DNA of 64,000 nucleotides from Terriglobia bacterium (GTDB lineage Bacteria > Acidobacteriota > Terriglobia > Bryobacterales > Bryobacteraceae), in the NCBI GenBank assembly GCA_016650235.1, contig JAENWC010000140.1, forward strand, positions 1-64,000, written 5' to 3'. The translations under genes and the position numbers were made by a program. The notes under the pieces are model-generated. The model was not told the DNA's origin and did no database searches. It worked only from the letters and a program-made list of their open reading frames with translations. How positions within the stretch are numbered: the first letter of the stretch is position 1; each line of letters opens with the position of its first letter. Positions 1 to 8,800 of the stretch are shown here, piece by piece.

Positions 1-175
1 CACGCTGCATAGCGCGGACATCGTTTTGCCCACCACCGACGGACATGAGATTCGGCTACGCCGCATCACCGAACCGACAGCCGAGCAGAAGCAACTACTG
101 GATCGGCTCGGCATCAGTCTCCCGCGGCATTTTCAATCCAACCAAAAATGTAGTGCAGACTTTCGGACAGCTTAA
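1..175 (+). pseudogene. C-terminal end of an IS1634/IS4-like transposase (cut by window start)
   Basis: A reading frame open from base 2 to the TAA at 173-175 encodes about 57 residues. The stretch around IRLRRITEP, then QLLDRLGISLP, resembles the usual C-terminus of IS1634-type transposases, which end in a 'LLxxLGLxLP' segment. Only the tail is in the window, so intactness cannot be judged. The IS end probably lies just beyond the stop, near 180-215, where an antitoxin gene on the other strand loses its homology. The family assignment rests on this short tail. Confidence 0.55.
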
Positions 176-181
176 ACTGAT

Positions 182-520
182 TCAAAAGGTCTTAGGCAAT
201 TTTTGACCGTGACCGTGACGAACTTGGGTTAGCAAGTCTTTGGCTGTTCGTCCGCTCGTCTCCATCAGGTAGGCAAGCACCTCGTTAGGAGCAACTGGAG
301 GCAGAAAGTGATGACGATCATCGCAAGCCTGGACCAATACCGCCATGGTTTCGAGTAGTGCGGACTCCTCCGGGGACAAGCGGTCCTCTCCTTTGTCGAT
401 CAGTTGCTCCACGGCGGGAACAATGTGGTCGTACTCTTCCTCGGTCTCGATGGCCTTGACGACAATGCGATTCGCGAGCAGGGCGTATTTTTTTGGGTCG
501 ACGGTCAGAGTAACGCTCAT
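182..520 (-). pseudogene. HigA-type antitoxin, truncated inside its helix-turn-helix
   Basis: This encodes 112 residues starting at MSVTLTVDPKKY. The acidic helical N-terminal half (EEEYDHIVPAVEQLIDKGE, then ALLETMAVLVQACDD) and the lead-in to the DNA-binding domain (VLAYLMETSGRTAKDLL) match the layout of HigA-type antitoxins. After KDLL, where the recognition helix should follow, the protein runs into about 13 unrelated residues and stops next to the transposase tail. It is therefore probably truncated by the IS insertion and unlikely to bind its operator. Its ATG overlaps the stop of the toxin remnant (ATGA), the normal higBA arrangement. Family by motif order; truncation is inferred. Confidence 0.6.
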
Positions 521-700
521 GATTTCCCCGCTCCGTTCACATATTCCTTGTGCGTCATGATGCCGCGGATGAGCAGCACCCTGCGCATAAAGTTCATCTC
601 CGCGATGAGCCAGTACTTGTTGCCTCCGATGTCGAAGACGACGTACGGCGCCACAATCCGCCTTCGCATAGCCGCATGTGGCCCCCTGGCTAGGGCGCAG
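517..700 (-). pseudogene. HigB-type mRNA interferase, C-terminal half only
   Basis: Only the C-terminal half of a HigB-like toxin is recognisable: RRRIVAPYVVFDIGGNKYWL, followed by RRVLLIRGIMTHKEY. In HigB proteins the 'VVFNIxGNKYRL' strand and the 'RxxTHxEY' end form the conserved core. The expected 40-50 N-terminal residues, with the LxxW region, are absent. Upstream the frame runs into the start region of the divergent MBL-fold gene, and no plausible start precedes the homologous part. The stop overlaps the antitoxin ATG. I read it as a dead toxin gene. The upstream boundary is approximate. Confidence 0.55.
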
Positions 701-738
701 GAGAATTTCGCGGGCGTGGTTTCTGTAACGATATACTG

Positions 739-1572
739 ATGACAATGGGAAATTTGGAAGTCCGGTTCTGGGGGGTGCGAGGGTCCGTTCCGACGCCCCA
801 TGAACCGAACATGGAGCACGGAGGCAACACGCCATGCATCGAGGTGAGACTCGGCGGCGGGACGCCTCTTATTTTTGACGCAGGCACCGGGATCCGTTGT
901 CTGGGTCGCAAGTTACTCGATGGCGTGCCGCCTGGCGGTAACCATAAGGCCCATCTTTTTCTTACGCACTTCCACTGGGACCACATACAGGGCCTGCCGT
1001 TTTTCGATCCGCTGTACCGGGCAGACTATTTCATCCATGTGTGGTCGTCGCTGGAGGTCGACCTTTTGCAGTCGACCCTCGAACGGCAGATGAGCCGCCC
1101 ATATTTTCCAATCGATCTGACGGAGCCGCCGCGCCGGCCCGATTACACGGTCGCGCCGGCGGAAGGCGCGGAGGTGGAAGGCATAAGAGTGGAGCCGTTT
1201 CCGCTCCATCATCCGGGAGGCAGCACCGGTTACCGGTTGTCGGCGGGAGGCGCCCGCATCGTCTACGCCACCGATCACGAACCGGGCAATGAAGAATGTG
1301 ACCGGCGGTTGCTGCAAATGGCCGACGGCGCGGATCTGTTGATTATCGATTCGCAGTATTTGCCCGAGGAGTACCCGTCGAGAAGAGGATGGGGCCACGG
1401 CACATGGCTTGCCTCGACGGAAATGGCCAAGAGAGCCGGAGTGAAGCAGTTGGTTCTGTTCCATCATGATCCCGCGCGAGACGACGAGGCTGTCGAGGAT
1501 CTTCTGCGGATGGCGCGTGGGGAGTTCACCAACACGATGGCAGCGCGGGAAGGCTGGAGCGGGCAGCTATGA
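739..1572 (+). CDS. MBL-fold metallo-hydrolase
   Basis: The 277-residue protein has the metallo-beta-lactamase fold signature HFHWDH at residues 77-82. Further candidate metal ligands are His157/158, Asp179, His220 and His242/243. The N-terminus WGVRGSVPTP, followed by GGNTPCIEV and FDAGTGIR, is typical of a soluble subfamily of binuclear metal hydrolases related to phosphodiesterases and RNase Z-like enzymes. No signal peptide is visible, so it should be cytoplasmic. The substrate cannot be named. Two ATGs (739 and 745) are possible starts. It lies between decayed genes and probably forms its own transcription unit. Confidence 0.85.
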   Translation: MTMGNLEVRFWGVRGSVPTPHEPNMEHGGNTPCIEVRLGGGTPLIFDAGTGIRCLGRKLLDGVPPGGNHKAHLFLTHFHWDHIQGLPFFDPLYRADYFIHVWSSLEVDLLQSTLERQMSRPYFPIDLTEPPRRPDYTVAPAEGAEVEGIRVEPFPLHHPGGSTGYRLSAGGARIVYATDHEPGNEECDRRLLQMADGADLLIIDSQYLPEEYPSRRGWGHGTWLASTEMAKRAGVKQLVLFHHDPARDDEAVEDLLRMARGEFTNTMAAREGWSGQL

Positions 1573-2004
1573 TCGCACTGCCAGCTACAATAATTTCGGC
1601 CGCCGATCCGATCAAGAAATCGCATGGCAGTAAGCCGGAAATCAGTAAGTCTCTCAGTGCCGGTTTTGAGAGCGGGGAACCGCTCAACGACGATGTTCTC
1701 AATGAGCTGATGCGCGGGCGCCCCATGAAGGGAGATGCCATACAGGGCTTTATCCCGGACCATCCCGGACAATCCCGGACGGATATCCCAATAACCGAAG
1801 CAGGCCGGCTATCTGAGCGGACTAATGCAGGACCGCGGATTGCCGGCTCAGGTTGTGGTGCTGCGGCAGGCGCCGGATGCGGCGGTGCGAGAGCGGATGA
1901 CCAGGCGCGCCCGCGCCGATGATACGCCCCGGATGATGGATTCGCGGCGCAAACCGAGGCGCAGGTTATGGCTGCGCTACAGCCGGCCCTGGACCAGCGT
2001 GTGA
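1569..2004 (+). pseudogene. Degenerate adenylate/nucleoside-monophosphate kinase remnant
   Basis: Two frames together resemble the middle and end of an adenylate-kinase-type protein. In the first (from 1569) the run GEPLNDDVLNELM then GDAIQGFIPD matches the 'lid-approach ... GFILDGFPRT' region. In the second (phase +1, from about 1800) AGYLSGLMQDRGLPAQVVVL, then APDAAVRERM and RARADDTPRMM, match the C-terminal part with the 'RxDDxP' motif. The P-loop half is missing. The frames separate at three tandem 10-base units (ATCCCGGAC plus one variable base) at 1751-1780, which expand the GFIPD codons. The 3' end overlaps the MFS gene. Assignment is by motif order only. Confidence 0.5.
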
Positions 2005-3195
2005 AGTAAGCGCCAGGCGCCGCATGCGCGTCCAGCAGAAGACGGCCACCAGATTGAGCGCGGCGGTCATCAGAAAATAGGAGTCGGCGCTACCTGTCAG
2101 GTTCTGGAGAAACGGGAAGGCGTTGGCGCTGAGAAACGAACTAAAGTTTCCCATCATATTCATGGCTCCAGTAAGTGCGCCAGAATGGATGCCGCCCATA
2201 TCCAGACAGTAAGACCAACTAGGACTTATAGTCATCTCCACACCGTAAGAGGCGAGCACAAACGAGGCCACCGCGGAAATGGGAGTATCGGCGAAGCAGA
2301 GGGCGATCATGCCCGCGGTGGACAGCGTAAAACCAAAAATCGCGGGGGATGCTCGCGACCACGACTTGAAACGGGAAGTGTAAAGTTTGTCGACGATAGT
2401 CCCGGCAGCCCACTGCGCGGTGGCTCCGAACAGCAACGGGAGCGTCGCGTAGTAGGCGGCGGCGGAGGTCGAGAGATTGTATTCGGCTTTGAGATAAGGC
2501 AGCATCCAGGACAGGGTAAGAAAAGTAGTGAAGTTAGCCGCGAAGTACTGCAGCATGGTGTAGAGCATGAACGGGGCGCGTATCGCCTTGCCGAGATCCA
2601 GCGGCGGCGCGGCAGCCTTGTCCGCGCGCGGCAGGGGCTGCCCAGGATGATCGCGGAACATTAGGAACCAGGCGATGCCCCATAGCAGGCCGGGTACGGC
2701 GAGCAGGTAAAATGCGGTCCGCCAGCTCCAGCGTTCCAGCAACCAGGCCATCAGCGGAAACGCGGCCGCCGCGCCGAGGCGGGAACCGGCAAAGATGATG
2801 CCATTAGCCCTTCCATGTTCTCCGCTCGGGAGCCAGTTGTAGAAGGCACGCGCGGCTCCGGGGAAAGCGCCGGCTTCAGCGACACCGAACAGGAACCGGA
2901 CCACAAGCAAAACGGTAAGCGTGGTAACCAGGCCTGTCATGCCGGTAAGCGCACTCCAAAGAACCACGACAGCGGTGAGCAAAAGCCGGGGGCCGAATCG
3001 ATCCGCGAGCCAGCCGGAAGGGATCTGGGCCAGCGCATAGCCGAGGGCGAATGAACTGAAGACTGCGCCCATGGACTGATTGGTGAGTCCAAGGTCGCCC
3101 GACATCGCGTCTTTTGCGGAAGCGATGGCGGCGCGGTCAATGTAAGTGATGAGGGAAAGGACGAAGAGTCCGGCCACCACCAGGTAGCGGTTCAC
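1966..3195 (-). CDS. MFS transporter, anion:cation symporter-like
   Basis: The 409-residue protein has about twelve hydrophobic segments. It shows the major-facilitator loop signature GWLADRFGPR between TM2 and TM3 and the RFLFGVAEAGAFPGA segment seen in the ACS group, which carries hexuronates, galactonate, tartrate, phthalates and similar organic anions. The start is GTG, overlapping the upstream amidohydrolase stop (GTGA), so translation is probably coupled. It is the last gene of a three-gene operon with a beta-decarboxylating dehydrogenase and an amidohydrolase, which supports uptake of an organic acid that these enzymes degrade. The substrate is inferred from context. Its 3' end overlaps the kinase remnant. 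Confidence 0.85.
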   Translation of the reverse strand: MNRYLVVAGLFVLSLITYIDRAAIASAKDAMSGDLGLTNQSMGAVFSSFALGYALAQIPSGWLADRFGPRLLLTAVVVLWSALTGMTGLVTTLTVLLVVRFLFGVAEAGAFPGAARAFYNWLPSGEHGRANGIIFAGSRLGAAAAFPLMAWLLERWSWRTAFYLLAVPGLLWGIAWFLMFRDHPGQPLPRADKAAAPPLDLGKAIRAPFMLYTMLQYFAANFTTFLTLSWMLPYLKAEYNLSTSAAAYYATLPLLFGATAQWAAGTIVDKLYTSRFKSWSRASPAIFGFTLSTAGMIALCFADTPISAVASFVLASYGVEMTISPSWSYCLDMGGIHSGALTGAMNMMGNFSSFLSANAFPFLQNLTGSADSYFLMTAALNLVAVFCWTRMRRLALTSHAGPGPAVAQP

Positions 3196-3947
3196 GCTGT
3201 AAAACCATCAAAGACGCGGCGCGGAGTGTTCCACAGAATCTCGCGACGGTCAGCGTCATCGATTTCCAGCGTGAAAATCTTGTTGAGTTCCGTTTCCAGG
3301 CTCTCGGGCACGTCTGAGCCCGCCATGAGGCGTGAGGCCGGCACATGGGACAGCACTTCGCGAATATGGTGCGGCATCAGACTGGAAAGCTCCAGGTAGA
3401 TATTGGGGCAGACACAGGCAGCGACGATGGCTTCCAGCGCATAAAGCCCACCGCCAGAGTGGCCCAGGACGATGGTGAGGTCGGGGAAGCGGCGCGCGGG
3501 CATGATGTAAAGCGAAGGAAGCGCGAAAGGAGCGCCGGCGCCGGTATGCACAATCACCGGCATCTTGTGCCGCACAGCGGCTTTCCAAAGAAAATCGCTG
3601 CGGGCCGATAGCGGATTCAGCGCCTGGTATTGGGGCTGGAGCTTGATGGCGCGAAAGCCGAGATCTTCTGAACAGCGCCGTATTTCGTCGAGGTACTCCT
3701 GTTCAGGGACGAAAGGGTTCAAGCAGGCCGCGCCGGCAAAGCGATCCGGGAATGCGCGCATGGCAGCGGCGATGGCGTCGTGCGTTTGGCGGTAGTCCTC
3801 GACCACCGGAAATGGAATGAGCATGGAACGGTCCACGCCGTAGCGATCCATGGACGCAAGCATCTGCTCAAGAGAGAACTGGCGGCCGCTGTGGCGGGCC
3901 GCGCCCAGATGGGTGTGCGTATCGTAGATGTGGAGGCCTTGTCTCAT
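3192..3947 (-). CDS. TIM-barrel amidohydrolase (Amidohydro_2 type)
   Basis: 251 residues from MRQGLHIYDTHTHLGAA. The THTH motif near the N-terminus supplies the metal-binding HxH, VIVHTGAG and VLGHSGGG supply later histidines, and GSDVPES the catalytic aspartate. This order is typical of amidohydrolase family 2, which contains lactonases and decarboxylases such as 2-pyrone-4,6-dicarboxylate hydrolase and ACMSD. A longer reading frame exists upstream, but the ATG at 3947 overlaps the stop of the preceding dehydrogenase (ATGA) and starts exactly at the domain boundary, so I chose it. Probably a cytoplasmic hydrolase in the same pathway as its operon partners; substrate unknown. Confidence 0.8.
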   Translation of the reverse strand: MRQGLHIYDTHTHLGAARHSGRQFSLEQMLASMDRYGVDRSMLIPFPVVEDYRQTHDAIAAAMRAFPDRFAGAACLNPFVPEQEYLDEIRRCSEDLGFRAIKLQPQYQALNPLSARSDFLWKAAVRHKMPVIVHTGAGAPFALPSLYIMPARRFPDLTIVLGHSGGGLYALEAIVAACVCPNIYLELSSLMPHHIREVLSHVPASRLMAGSDVPESLETELNKIFTLEIDDADRREILWNTPRRVFDGFTA

Positions 3948-4996
3948 CTCATTAGATCCGCCGCGATCCATTCGCCGGTCTGCTGCGTGGTCATCGATCC
4001 TCCAAGGTCCGGAGTAGCGCGGTCCGGATCCTCGCAAAAGCGTTCGACGGCTGAGTAAACCATCGCTGCACCGCGGCGCGCTTCCTCTGACGGCAGCCAT
4101 TCCAGCATCATCGCGACGGAGAGAATAGTGGCGATGGGATTGGCGATCCCTTTGCCGGCGATGTCGGGCGCGGAGCCATGCGAGGGTTGAAATACGGCGT
4201 TGTGATCGCCAATGTCACCGGAGGGCGCCATTCCCATGCCGCCGACGATGCCGGCGGCCAGATCGGAAAGGATGTCGCCGAACATGTTCTCCGTGACCAG
4301 CACATCGAAGCGCTGCGGGTGCTGGACCAGATACAAGGCCGCGGCGTCGACATACACATGGTCCGCGCACACGCCGGGAAATTCCGCGGCGATCTCATTG
4401 AAAATCTCGCGAAAGAAGGCCATGGAGGGCAGGACATTAGCCTTATCGACTAATGTGACGTGCTTGCGGCGGCGCTGTGCGTGGCGGAAAGCGGCGCGAA
4501 ACAGGCGCTCCGAGGCGCGGCGCGAAACGCGAAGAGAGTCGATGACCTCGGTGGCGCCGGTTGGCCGCGTATTCTTGCGGGACGCAAACAGGCCCTCCGT
4601 GTTCTCGCGATAGAGAACAAGGTCGATACCCTCGCTTACCTTCAAAGGCGAGTGCGCCGGATGGTATAGGCGTATGGGGCGGACACCGGCGTAGAGTTCC
4701 ATCTCTTCGCGCAGGTCCAATTGGGGGGCCATTTCGGTGCCGCCCGGCCAGCGCACGTTGGGCAGACCCATCGCCCCCAGCAGAATGGCATCGGACTGCC
4801 GGCAAGCCTGCATGGTGGAAGCAGGCAACGGATCGCCGTTCTTGAGGTACTCGCCTGCCCCGCATGGATGCTCGGCGAGTTGGAAGGTGAGGTTTGTGAG
4901 CTTGGATTCCACGGCCCGCAGAACGCGTACGCCTTCGGCCACAACATCGGCGCCAATGCCGTCGCCAGGGAGGACTACTATATGAAAACATTTCAT
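3944..4996 (-). CDS. Isocitrate/isopropylmalate/tartrate dehydrogenase family enzyme
   Basis: The 350-residue beta-decarboxylating dehydrogenase begins VVLPGDGIGADV, the family's N-terminal signature. It has LYRENTEGL (substrate-binding loop), LVDKANVL (catalytic Lys) and the NMFGDILSDLAAGIVGGMG region with metal-binding aspartates, then HGSAPDIAGKGIANP for the nucleotide. Length fits 3-isopropylmalate and tartrate dehydrogenases. It leads an operon with an amidohydrolase and an organic-anion carrier and has no leu genes nearby, so a catabolic role (tartrate-like or substituted malate) is more likely than leucine synthesis. The exact substrate is not determined. First gene of the operon, 30 bases from a divergent gene. 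Confidence 0.85.
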   Translation of the reverse strand: MKCFHIVVLPGDGIGADVVAEGVRVLRAVESKLTNLTFQLAEHPCGAGEYLKNGDPLPASTMQACRQSDAILLGAMGLPNVRWPGGTEMAPQLDLREEMELYAGVRPIRLYHPAHSPLKVSEGIDLVLYRENTEGLFASRKNTRPTGATEVIDSLRVSRRASERLFRAAFRHAQRRRKHVTLVDKANVLPSMAFFREIFNEIAAEFPGVCADHVYVDAAALYLVQHPQRFDVLVTENMFGDILSDLAAGIVGGMGMAPSGDIGDHNAVFQPSHGSAPDIAGKGIANPIATILSVAMMLEWLPSEEARRGAAMVYSAVERFCEDPDRATPDLGGSMTTQQTGEWIAADLMR

Positions 4997-5006
4997 CTGG
5001 AAGTGA

Positions 5007-5019
5007 GTTTGATATTATA
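5007..5019 (-). promoter_or_regulatory. -10 element for the dehydrogenase operon
   Basis: On the minus strand a perfect TATAAT lies at 5019-5014, placing transcription start near 5007, only about 11 bases before the ATG at 4996. The -35 position overlaps the first codons of the divergent LamG gene and matches poorly (TTAGTT). Sequence-only call. Confidence 0.4.
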
Positions 5020-5026
5020 TCTTGTC

Positions 5027-5869
5027 ATGGCGAAGAAACTAATATGGGTCTTGTTGGCAGCGGTAAGTTTGTGCGCCGCGGCTGACGAAGCGGCGCTCCG
5101 GAAAGCTCTTCTGTTCTACGCATCGTTTGATGCGGGACTGGACGCGGATGTGGCCCAAGGCGACCGCAAGCTTTACACCGCCACATCGTATAAAGATCGC
5201 GGCGATGCCAAACCGGGCCTTCATCATCCCGACGCCGGGATCACCGCGGGAAAAGGAAAGTTTGGCGCGGCGCTCGAGTTTCGCAAGAAGAACACCAAGG
5301 CAGTTTATTTTCCGGCGGCCGGCAACATGAATTTTGTGAACGGCCGATGGCAAGGTACGATCTCGTTCTGGCTGAGTCTCGATCCTGAAGTGGACCTGGA
5401 GCCTGGCTTCTGCGATCCGATCCAAGTAACCGCGGAAGCATACAATGATGCCGCCATCTGGGTGGACTTCACCAAAGACGAGAAGCCCCGGCATTTCCGG
5501 TTGGGTGTTTTCGGAAATTTGAAGAATTGGAATCCGCAAAACCTGGCTTCGGATAAGAACCCGGCGTTCCTGAACCGTCTGGTTGTGGTGAAACAAACAC
5601 CGTTCGGACGCGGCAAGTGGACTCACGTTGCGATTGCACACACGGGGTTGGGATCTGGCGCGGGCGGGCAGGCGACGCTGTATTTGAATGGAATTAAGCA
5701 GGGGACGACCGGGATGATTCCGGAGGCGTTCAGTTGGGATATGACCCGGGCAGCGATCCGGTTGGGAGTGAACTACGTCGGGCTGTTTGACGAACTGGCG
5801 GTTTTTTCCAGGCCCCTGACAGGCGATGAGGTTCAGCTTCTTTATCAGATGAAGAAGGGGCTCCGCTGA
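5027..5869 (+). CDS. Exported LamG/concanavalin A-like domain protein
   Basis: 280 residues. The N-terminus MAKKLIWVLLAAVSLCAAADE is a signal peptide cut after about residue 19. The rest fits one LamG-like jelly roll: LFYASFDAGLDAD opens it, GTISFWLSLDP lies in the middle, and LFDELAVFSRPLTGDEVQLL closes it, the usual C-terminal strand of LamG_3 domains in environmental bacteria. I chose the ATG at 5027 because it starts the signal peptide; the frame is open further upstream. Such domains bind glycans or protein partners outside the cell; no catalytic residues are evident. It is separated by 12 bases from the next gene and probably cotranscribed with the CRTAC1/cytochrome set. Confidence 0.75.
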   Translation: MAKKLIWVLLAAVSLCAAADEAALRKALLFYASFDAGLDADVAQGDRKLYTATSYKDRGDAKPGLHHPDAGITAGKGKFGAALEFRKKNTKAVYFPAAGNMNFVNGRWQGTISFWLSLDPEVDLEPGFCDPIQVTAEAYNDAAIWVDFTKDEKPRHFRLGVFGNLKNWNPQNLASDKNPAFLNRLVVVKQTPFGRGKWTHVAIAHTGLGSGAGGQATLYLNGIKQGTTGMIPEAFSWDMTRAAIRLGVNYVGLFDELAVFSRPLTGDEVQLLYQMKKGLR

Positions 5870-5881
5870 TAGACTAGCGGA

Positions 5882-8800
5882 ATGGATTGGAAGCGATGCG
5901 TCTGGGCATTGGCCGCTACTTGGGCTCTGGGAGCGCAAGCGCAGCCGCGCGCGGATATAGCGGACCGATTGGCGCGTCACCGGAACCTCGGTAAAGCGTT
6001 TTTTGAGAACCCTACCACGCAGGCGCAGTCCGTCAACGAATTCAAACAAGCGCTGGATCTGGCGCCGCAATCGGCGCGGGAACGGCTGAACTACGGACTT
6101 GCCCTATTGGCCGCCGGGCGCACGCCGGAAGGCATTGCCGAGATCGAGAAAGTACAAAAGCAGGATCCGAAGATCCCGCATACCTGGTTTAATCTTGGCA
6201 TCCAATACAAGAAAGCGGGAGACTACCCAAAGGCCCGGCAGCAACTTGAGACGATGCTGCGGCTTGCGCCCAATGAGCCGGTGTCACATTACAATCTCGG
6301 GGCGCTGCTGAAGCTGGAGGGAGACAATCAGAAGGCTGCTGAGCAATTTGAAATCGCCTCCAAACTGGATCCGAATCTCGCGGCGCCGCACTTTCAACTC
6401 TTTAATCTTCACCGGCAACTGGGACGGAAAGAGGACTCCGCGCGGCGGTTGCAACTGTTTCAACAGATCAAGAAGCAGCAGGAAGGCGCTGCCTCCGCCG
6501 AGGACATGGAATGGAGCTACTACTCGGAGATTCTCGATAGCGTCGAGCCGGCGATACAACACGGACCCGCGTTGAGGCCGGTTAAATTTCTCGGAAAGCG
6601 ATTAGCGCCTCCCGCTGGTTCGGCCGTCCACGCCGGCGTGGCGATCGGCGATTTTGATGCGAATGGAACGCCGGACCTCGCGGCCTGGAGCGGTGGGCGT
6701 TTGCGGCTATTCCGCAATGGCAGCATCGCATGGGCAGATCCGGCGGTTGCGGCGCTGCCGGGAGTAGTCTTTGCCGCACCGGGCGACTTCAACAACGATG
6801 GGTTTCCCGATCTGTTGGTACTCACCAGCAAGGGCGTAACGCTGCTGCAAAACCAAAAGGGCCGCTTTGCCCGCCACCCGATCACCGCACCGGTTGGAAT
6901 CTACCAGATGGCGGTTTGGCTCGACTACGATCACGACTATGATCTGGATCTGATCCTGCTGGGCGAATCATCCGCGTTGTTGCGAAATCAAGGCACCGCC
7001 GGCTTTGCCGGCCGCAGCCAGGATTTTCCTTTTGTGAAGGCAACGGCGACGGGAGCAGCCTCATTCCGCCTGATCCCGGATACCAAGGGCATGGACCTTG
7101 CGGTGGCCTACCAGGGCCGCGCCGGCGTGCTGTATCACGATCAGCTTGGCGGCAAGTTTGAGGCGCAGCCGCTACCAGGACTGCCGCCGGGTGCAACATC
7201 GATTGTGCCCGCCGACGCCGATCACAATTCCACGGTCGATCTTTTCTATGAATCAGGCGGTAAGACGGAACTCCTGCTCAACACATCCACCGGCATCACT
7301 GCAGGCCAGTTGCGTCCCGCTGGACTGGGCGCGGCAGCCGGAGCCTTCGCCATCGACGCCTCGCTGCGGGGCGTGCTTGACCTTGCCGCCGGCGGAACCA
7401 TACACGCCAACGCCGGTGGAGGCCGCTACGGATCACCACAAACCGCCGCGGGTCTGGCTGCTGCCGTCACCTGGGCCAGCGCGGATTTCAATGCCGACGG
7501 ATTGCCCGAGCTTGCCTCTGTCTACGCGGATGGAGCAGTGCAGCTTTACACCAACCAGACGGCGACCAAGAATGCCTGGATACGGGTTGCGCTTAATGGC
7601 GTCAAGAACCCGAAGCTCGCGTTGGGTTCGGAAGTGGAAGTGAAGGCGGGGCGCAGCTATCAGAAGAAGATCTACCAGGGTTTCCCGCTGTTATTTGGAC
7701 TCGGCAGTTATCGCGAAGCCGACGCGGTACGCATCACGTGGCCCAATGGTCTGATTCAGCATGAGGCCCGCCAACCGGCCTACCGCCAGCACACTTACAA
7801 AGAAGCGCAAAGGTTGTCCGGGTCTTGTCCGCAGGTCTGGACCTGGAATGGGACTGAGTTCGAGTACATTTCCGATGTGCTCGGCGTGGGACCACTCGGA
7901 GCGGCTTCCGGTGATGGGAGTTATTTCCCGGTGGACCATCTGGAGCACATACAAATCTCCGGGTCGCAGCTACGGCCCCGCAACGGCGCATTCGAGATTC
8001 GTTTGACAGAGGAGTTGAGCGAGGTGGCCTACATTGACCAGATTCGCTTGATTGCCGTGGATCACCCTGCGATGGTGGCCGTTCATACGAATGAGAAGTT
8101 CCAAGCGCCGCCTTATCCCGACCTCCAAATCTATTCCTCCACCCGCCCTCTGTTCCCGGTTGCGGCGCGGGACAGTGATGGCGCGGAGGTGCGCGCGCAG
8201 TTGCTCGCGCAGGACGGCATCTACGCGGACCGGTTTCGACGCACTGAAGCCGGCATCGCCGAGCCGCATACGCTTGAGTTGGACTTCGGGGCGGAGTTAG
8301 CAACCTCGCATCGAACCTTGCTGATTCTCCATGGTTGGGTGGACTGGGCTGACGGAAGCAGCTTCCTCGGCTACGCGCAGCAAGACAAGCGCGGGCTGCT
8401 CCCGCCTTCGCTTGCGGTGCAAAACGTGAAAGGCGAATGGCGCACCATCTTCGAGGACATGGGCATGCCGGCCGGCAAGCCAAAGACGATCGCGGTGGAT
8501 CTGGCAGGCAAACTTTTACCCGGCGACCGGCGCTTGCGGATATCCTCAAACATGGCTCTCTATTGGGACCAGATCTATCTCGCCATGGATGCCCACGCCC
8601 GGCCGCGAACCACAACGCTGTCTCCAAATCATGCCGCGCTCGATTTCCGGGGCTTTTCCCGGGTCCTCGTCGACCCGGAACGCAAACAGCCGGAAATGTT
8701 CTATTACCCCGGGCCCCTCGCGGTTTCGATGTGGAATCCTACGCCGGGGTTCTATACAAAGTATGGCGACGTGCTGCCGCTGATGAAGGCCTCCGATGAC

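Noticed and set aside
1569-1922. A 117-codon ORF as a real gene
   Set aside because: Its similarity switches frame at the tandem repeat and the C-terminal part in this frame is low-complexity; treated as a kinase remnant.
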